Below are positions 52,709-56,655 of a DNA stretch of 56,655 bases, piece by piece (the first letter of the stretch is position 1; each line of letters starts with the position of its first letter). The notes under the pieces are model-generated. The model was not told the origin of the DNA, did no database searches, and saw only the letters and a program-made list of their open reading frames with translations. The DNA comes from Candidatus Melainabacteria bacterium (lineage in GTDB: Bacteria; Cyanobacteriota; Vampirovibrionia; Obscuribacterales; Obscuribacteraceae), in the NCBI GenBank assembly GCA_003963305.1, contig RXJR01000030.1:1-56655 (forward strand), given 5' to 3'. The translations under genes and the position numbers were made by a program.

Positions 52709-53257
52709 CTAGTGCAGGTAGGCGATCAGAAGATGTTGCAGCATCACCTGTAATACCGTGAACACTAAAAATACAAATGTATGATCTTGACTGGCAAATT
52801 TTGTCAGTTCTGCTTCGATACTAGGAATGGTGTGAGATTTTTGCTCTCTTGTGAGAAAACTCGTGGGCAAGACCATTCTTGGATTTGAACGCCACAAACC
52901 ATAGCTGAAGACATCTTCGCTGTTCGTTTCGATTACGGCAAATCTCAGTCCCGGAATTGATAGCTTCTCGCATTGCTCGGTTATTACAGCCGCCAGTTCA
53001 GGATTTTCCTGGGCGACCTCTTCAAGCTGCATAAAGCGTGCTTTGAAATACCGAGATTCTGCCCAATCCATGACCAGGGGCAGGACCATGATGAACAGAA
53101 CGTTCCAACATAGAGTCAGTATGGCTGCTCCCCGTGCGCCTAGTTCGTTATGTTGAACTGCCTGGGCGACAGGTACTGTAAATACCAGACCGGCTATCAA
53201 GGTCGCGAGGTAATAAACTTTCAAAATGCGCGAAGGTCGCATGGATATTTGTCCCAC
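52709..53257 (-). CDS. M48-like membrane protein lacking the zinc motif
   Basis: 182 aa from a GTG at 53257 or ATG at 53242. Two membrane helices (VYYLATLIAGLVFTVPVAQA and ILTLCWNVLFIMVLPLVMDW), a soluble part and one C-terminal helix (FVFLVFTVLQVMLQHLLIAY) match the layout of M48/HtpX. The segment SIPGLRFAVIETNSEDVFSY aligns with the P-x-V-x-V-I...NAFATG block, then PRMVLPTSFL with the conserved beta strand. Where HExxH should be, the sequence reads IEAELTKFASQDH: both zinc histidines are replaced. The third ligand region is missing. It is therefore probably a catalytically dead relative, perhaps a regulator of HtpX (43566). Confidence 0.65.
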   Translation of the reverse strand: MGQISMRPSRILKVYYLATLIAGLVFTVPVAQAVQHNELGARGAAILTLCWNVLFIMVLPLVMDWAESRYFKARFMQLEEVAQENPELAAVITEQCEKLSIPGLRFAVIETNSEDVFSYGLWRSNPRMVLPTSFLTREQKSHTIPSIEAELTKFASQDHTFVFLVFTVLQVMLQHLLIAYLH

Positions 53258-53403
53258 GGAATCGGCTCTTTGTACGGATCAGACCTGTGCTGTACTGTTA
53301 TTGTTCCCCGCGGTTAGCTCGTCAAACCAGTTGACAACCTGTATTGAACAGTTCCTTTTGAAAGTGTTGTCGAGCACACATCTTCCATATCGTGAAACAC
53401 GCT

Positions 53404-53443
53404 ATTGTTACTATGTCGACTGGATTGTTACTTTGTCGACTGG
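53404..53443. repeat. 20-bp direct duplication
   Basis: ATTGTTACTATGTCGACTGG and ATTGTTACTTTGTCGACTGG stand head to tail with one mismatch, in the gap between the M48-like gene and the small membrane protein. Confidence 0.95.
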
Positions 53444-53485
53444 CTGGGTAAACTGAAAACTCTGGTAATTTTATCGGCAACAATC

Positions 53486-53827
53486 ATGTCACCGAATCTT
53501 TCACTAGCCGAGTATCAGGTTTTCATTACGACGCGTTTGCGCGCATTCGAAGAGCGTCGGGCTGCCGGTGACCCGGAAAAACTTCGATTGCTGGCTTCAA
53601 TGCCTGATTCGATGCTTCTACGAAAGTGGCTCTTAATCGTTTCGGGTGTAGGCTTTCCTATAAGCTTCGTCGTGCTCTTTCTTCTTGGCATAATTTCGCC
53701 ACACCTTCCGGCTTTTCTGAGCACTATTCTCTGGGTGTTGGCCAAAGGTGCTATGGGGATTACTTTTCTAATTTTCTTGCTCGGTATCTATTTGACGCTA
53801 AACAAAAGCGATGGGGACGGTCGGTGA
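53486..53827 (+). CDS. Small two-helix membrane protein
   Basis: 113 aa from the ATG at 53486; starts further left translate the duplication. A short amphipathic N-terminus (LAEYQVFITTRLRAFEERRA) leads to two membrane helices: KWLLIVSGVGFPISFVVLF and ILWVLAKGAMGITFLIFLL. No family recognised. The TGA stop overlaps a GTG that could start the next gene, so it looks like the first gene of the GS/amidohydrolase operon. Confidence 0.7.
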   Translation: MSPNLSLAEYQVFITTRLRAFEERRAAGDPEKLRLLASMPDSMLLRKWLLIVSGVGFPISFVVLFLLGIISPHLPAFLSTILWVLAKGAMGITFLIFLLGIYLTLNKSDGDGR

Positions 53828-53832
53828 CATTA

Positions 53833-55179
53833 ATGGCTCAAAAAAGTGTGGATGAAATTGTTACTCTGGCGCAAAAGTCTGCTATTTCACTCGTGCGTTT
53901 CATATTCTGTGACAGCGCGAGCATTATTCGTGGAAAGTGCACCCGCACTGATAAGTTAAAAGAACGGATTGAGTCCGGAATTGGATTGGTGAAGGGCACG
54001 ATGGCAATGAATCTCCTGGATCAGCTCCAGGCTGATACCGGTCTTGGTGCTACCGGCGAAATTAGATTGATTCCTGATTTGGAAACCTGGGCGGTGTTGC
54101 CTTACGCAGAGCGTTCAGCTTCGTTAATCTGTGACATGCAGGAGCTGAACCATAAACCCTGGGATCACTGTCCGCGAAATATTCTTAAGAGTGTTGTTGC
54201 CGAGGCGAAATCACTGGGTTACAGTTTTCAGGTGTCTTTCGAGCCGGAATTTACACTTGGCACTTTCGCGGACGGCGAATATAAGCCAATTGATAGAAGT
54301 TTGTGTTTTTCCACGGATGGCATGAATCGGGCCGCGAAATTCATAAATCGATTTGTCGATTCTCTGGAGAGGCAAGGCATAGAGGTCGAGCAATACTATC
54401 CGGAACTGGGACCTGCACAGCACGAGCTCAGTATCAGGCATACGGCTCCATTGAAAGCATGCGATCGCCAGATTTATTACAGAGAAACATTGCGAGGGGT
54501 GGCATTGGAGCATGATTTAGATGCAATGATCGCTCCGAAACCATTTGATGATCAGCCTGGCAACGGTTGCCATTTGCATTTGTCAGCGTGGGACGTTTAT
54601 CAGGAGCGCAATCTTTTCTGGGCTGAAAATGGATTGAGTGATTTTGGCAGATTTTTTGTTGCCGGTATTCTCAATCATTTGCCTGCGTTGGTGGCATTGA
54701 CCTGTCCTTCGGTCAACTCATATCGGCGCCTTCGTCCTCGTTCGTGGAGTTCTGCATACACATGCTGGGGATTTGAAAATCGAGAAGCTGCGGTGCGCGT
54801 ACCCTCTGTCTACTGGGGGCAGGAGATGGCGACTACGAATATAGAATTGAAATGCGTTGACAGTTCTTGCAATCCGTACATCGCCCTTGCCGCTGTGCTG
54901 GCATGCGGGCTAGACGGTGTAAAACGTCATTTGCCGTTGCCACCGCCCGTAGAGGTTGACCCAAGCACCTTTTCTGCAGATGAAATGATCGATCGAAAAA
55001 TTCACAGATTGCCGTCAACATTGCAAGAGGCTCTTATCGAGCTGGAAGAGAATGAAATTTTGATGAAACTGTTGGGGAATTTCGGCAATACTTTCATCGC
55101 TGTAAAAACGTCAGAGTGTGGTGCATTTGCCGGTGCGAATACTGAGTTTGAACTGAGCCAACACCGCACCAGGTTCTAA
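53833..55179 (+). CDS. Glutamine-synthetase-family protein (FluG-like GS domain)
   Basis: 448 aa from the ATG at 53833 (a GTG at 53824 is an alternative that overlaps the previous stop). GS-fold motifs: SFEPEFTLG (metal Glu), AQHELSIRH, PGNGCHLHLS (metal His/Glu region), RLRPRSWSSAYTCWGFENRE (Arg residues for ATP/substrate) and DSSCNPYIALAAVLACGLDG. Several positions differ from GlnA, as in gamma-glutamyl-polyamine or glutamate-methylamide synthetases. With the adjacent amidohydrolase it recreates the domain set of fungal FluG and plant nodulin/GS proteins. It probably ligates an amine to glutamate or a related acid; the partner is unknown. Confidence 0.9.
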   Translation: MAQKSVDEIVTLAQKSAISLVRFIFCDSASIIRGKCTRTDKLKERIESGIGLVKGTMAMNLLDQLQADTGLGATGEIRLIPDLETWAVLPYAERSASLICDMQELNHKPWDHCPRNILKSVVAEAKSLGYSFQVSFEPEFTLGTFADGEYKPIDRSLCFSTDGMNRAAKFINRFVDSLERQGIEVEQYYPELGPAQHELSIRHTAPLKACDRQIYYRETLRGVALEHDLDAMIAPKPFDDQPGNGCHLHLSAWDVYQERNLFWAENGLSDFGRFFVAGILNHLPALVALTCPSVNSYRRLRPRSWSSAYTCWGFENREAAVRVPSVYWGQEMATTNIELKCVDSSCNPYIALAAVLACGLDGVKRHLPLPPPVEVDPSTFSADEMIDRKIHRLPSTLQEALIELEENEILMKLLGNFGNTFIAVKTSECGAFAGANTEFELSQHRTRF

Positions 55180-55181
55180 GG

Positions 55182-56318
55182 ATGATTAATCTAAGCCGCA
55201 TCATCCTGATAGACCATCATGCTCACTCCGTTTTGAAAGACTTTTCGCAATTAGATGCTATCGGTTTTCGACAGGCGTTTAGCGAAACCAATTCTCTTTC
55301 TATGTTGCAGTCTCATGCCCAGCATTCTCTGCATTACATGCATATGTTGCACGAACTGAGTGAATATCTGGATGTTGAAGAGGAAGAGGCGAATATTTTG
55401 GAGATGCGATGCCGTCTGGGCAAAACTGACTATGTGCAAATGCTTTTTGATGATGCCTCAATTGGAGCTGTTATTGTTGATGCCGGATTTCGTAATGATG
55501 ACATGGCTTCCCTGGAAAGTTTTGCGGCTCTCGCTGCACGGCCCATTTATCAGTGCGTTCGGATAGAGGCGGTAATTGAGTCCGTCCTTCATGCAGCAAA
55601 TTCCTACGAAGAAGCTCATGATGAATTCGTAAACAGACTTACGCATCCTTCAGGTTCAAGGACAGTTTCCTTTAAGACGATCGCTGCCTATCGAGGCGGT
55701 CTGTCAATAGATCAAGTAGATAAAGGGTCCGCTCAAAAGAATTTTTCACAGTTGAAGTCCAACGATGTATCGAACAAACCTGCGCGAATCAGTCGTGGTG
55801 CCCTGTACCATTACTGGTTGCGGCTTGCCTTCGAGGTCGCGCAGGAGCTCAGTATTCCAGTACAGATCCACTGCGGACTGGGCGATGCCGACGCTGACCT
55901 TAGAGACGCGAACCCCTGGTGTTTTCGCAGTATTCTTGAAGACCGCAAATTCGCTAAGACCAATTTCGTCTTTTTGCATTGCTATCCATATGTTCGCGAG
56001 GCGGCTTTGCTTGCATCGTTGTATAACAACGTATACATGGATCTGTCACTGGCTCTCTCATTGATTTCCACACAAGCCGGAAGTTTGTTTGCAGATGCGC
56101 TGGCTGCTGCGCCATCCAGCAAGGTTTTGATTGCGACTGACGGGCATAGCGTTCCTGAGACTTATTGGTACGCGTCTCACTCGGCGCGGCGAGGACTGGC
56201 AGCTGTACTTTCATATCTGATCGGCAATGGCTTTGTAAATGAGGTGCAAGCCATGTCAATCGCAGAGCGACTTTTTCATAAGAATGCTCAAGACTTGTAT
56301 TTGAGTGGCAACTTCTGA
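55182..56318 (+). CDS. Amidohydrolase-family protein (FluG-like N-terminal domain type)
   Basis: 378 aa, beginning two bases after the TAA of the GS-like gene. Metal ligands: IILIDHHAHSVL (HxH), IPVQIHCGLGDAD (His on strand 5), FVFLHCYPYVREA (His on strand 6) and LIATDGHSVPETY (Asp on strand 8). The lysine on strand 4 may be FKTIAAYRGGL. This is the amidohydrolase-2 type, TIM barrel, cytoplasmic. In FluG and the nodulin-like proteins the same domain is fused in front of a GS domain; here the genes are separate and in reverse order. It probably hydrolyses the product or an analogue made by the neighbour. Confidence 0.9.
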   Translation: MINLSRIILIDHHAHSVLKDFSQLDAIGFRQAFSETNSLSMLQSHAQHSLHYMHMLHELSEYLDVEEEEANILEMRCRLGKTDYVQMLFDDASIGAVIVDAGFRNDDMASLESFAALAARPIYQCVRIEAVIESVLHAANSYEEAHDEFVNRLTHPSGSRTVSFKTIAAYRGGLSIDQVDKGSAQKNFSQLKSNDVSNKPARISRGALYHYWLRLAFEVAQELSIPVQIHCGLGDADADLRDANPWCFRSILEDRKFAKTNFVFLHCYPYVREAALLASLYNNVYMDLSLALSLISTQAGSLFADALAAAPSSKVLIATDGHSVPETYWYASHSARRGLAAVLSYLIGNGFVNEVQAMSIAERLFHKNAQDLYLSGNF

Positions 56319-56367
56319 GCTCGCATGCAGTCTTGAATTTGGATGTAAAAATTTCAGGAGAGTAATT

Positions 56368-56460
56368 ATGGTAATTCTCTGGCTCCCCAGTATTTTGTTG
56401 AGCATACTGTTAAGCGTTGGATTGACTGTGCTTTTGAACGCATTGTTTCGACGGTCATAA
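56368..56460 (+). CDS. 30-aa small membrane protein
   Basis: The ORF MVILWLPSILLSILLSVGLT, continuing VLLNALFRRS, is 30 aa with one membrane helix and a basic end. The ATG has AGGAGAG six bases upstream, a clear ribosome site. It lies 49 bases behind the amidohydrolase stop and is followed by a small hairpin, which supports a real gene. No family known. Confidence 0.65.
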   Translation: MVILWLPSILLSILLSVGLTVLLNALFRRS

Positions 56461-56469
56461 GATGCGCGG

Positions 56470-56488
56470 AACATCCTGGAAGGATGTT
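56470..56488 (+). terminator. Possible weak terminator hairpin
   Basis: AACATCCT (56470-56477) pairs with AGGATGTT (56481-56488), loop GGA; two further T's follow. It lies ten bases behind the small membrane protein. Confidence 0.5.
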
Positions 56489-56533
56489 TTACGATATCGA
56501 GAGCATGAACCCTCAACACGGGACAATTGAGAA

Positions 56534-56563
56534 AAGCAGAGTAGCTACTCTGCTTCTTCTCTT
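56534..56563 (+). terminator. Hairpin terminator in front of the intron-like sequence
   Basis: AAGCAGAGT (56534-56542) pairs with ACTCTGCTT (56547-56555), loop AGCT; the T/C-rich tail CTTCTCTT follows. The core AGCAGAGTAGCTACTCTGCT is a perfect 20-bp palindrome. Confidence 0.75.
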
Positions 56564-56655
56564 GTGCGCTGGGCATGTTCAACAACTCGGAGGTGAAAGT
56601 CTTCTACACAGTTTGATGGCAACGAAGTGTTAGTGAACCGCAAGGGCGTAACCGC
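56564..56655 (+). mobile_element. 5' end of a probable group II intron (truncated by the window)
   Basis: The sequence starts GTGCG, the group II intron 5' consensus (GUGYG). GCTGGGCATG and GGAGGTGAAAGTCTTCTACA then resemble domain I of bacterial introns. It lies directly behind a terminator hairpin, which is where class C introns insert. The reverse-transcriptase gene and the 3' end would lie beyond the window, so this remains unproven. Confidence 0.5.

Overview
The window reads as a bacterial chromosome segment of medium GC content with short intergenic gaps. No rRNA or tRNA gene, CRISPR array or phage block was recognised. The best guess for the organism is the non-photosynthetic cyanobacterial sister lineage (Vampirovibrionia/Melainabacteria, perhaps Obscuribacterales). 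The grounds are a long, cyanobacterial-type IspH, many kinesin-light-chain-like TPR proteins, frequent TTG/GTG starts with clear Shine-Dalgarno sequences, and a FIST/APC/Mpo1-like gene mix. This placement is inference; no marker gene proves it.

Layout. 1-7.2 kb: a tandem repeat, a large low-complexity protein, a HAD phosphatase, a small exported protein, IspH (isoprenoids), a flavin oxidoreductase and QueD. 7.3-11.9 kb: hemE, hemG/hemY and a GH15 glucoamylase-like enzyme in one direction. 12-18.3 kb: a polysaccharide-type island with two paralogous zinc-ribbon methyltransferases, a GT2 glycosyltransferase and a sugar epimerase, plus a chimeric protein made of the two ends of an IS1595-type transposase around a DprA-like winged helix, and a structured RNA candidate. 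18.3-23.4 kb: a Ppx/GppA-HD phosphatase, an SRPBCC protein and a three-gene minus-strand operon (haem-oxygenase-like, LolA-like, ICMT-like). 23.7-32.4 kb: an eight-gene plus-strand cluster (alpha/beta hydrolase with a Cys nucleophile, enolase-superfamily epimerase, GH3-type adenylating enzyme, three extended SDRs, an Mpo1-like protein and a His-rich membrane protein) with ATGA overlaps; it looks like an undescribed small-molecule or lipid pathway. 32.5-44.4 kb: a TPR protein, TrmJ, an MFS transporter, a lipase-like hydrolase, a TPR-thioredoxin, a GH31 glucosidase, a NarL-type regulator, an exported protein, GlsB and HtpX. 44.8-56.6 kb: FumC, an APC permease, a TPR protein, a FIST sensor, a TonB-C-like protein, a MEMO1-AMMECR1 fusion, an M48-like pseudoprotease, and a glutamine-synthetase-like plus amidohydrolase pair that mirrors eukaryotic FluG. 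The last 90 bases look like the 5' end of a group II intron sitting behind a terminator hairpin.

Two genome-scale signals run through the window. First, a 16-24 bp palindrome with core AAACTGATATCAGTTT occurs 11 times, always between genes but in convergent, divergent and co-directional gaps alike. Second, short tandem repeats (13 to 40 bp units) lie at or just behind stop codons in at least five places, several of them including the stop codon.
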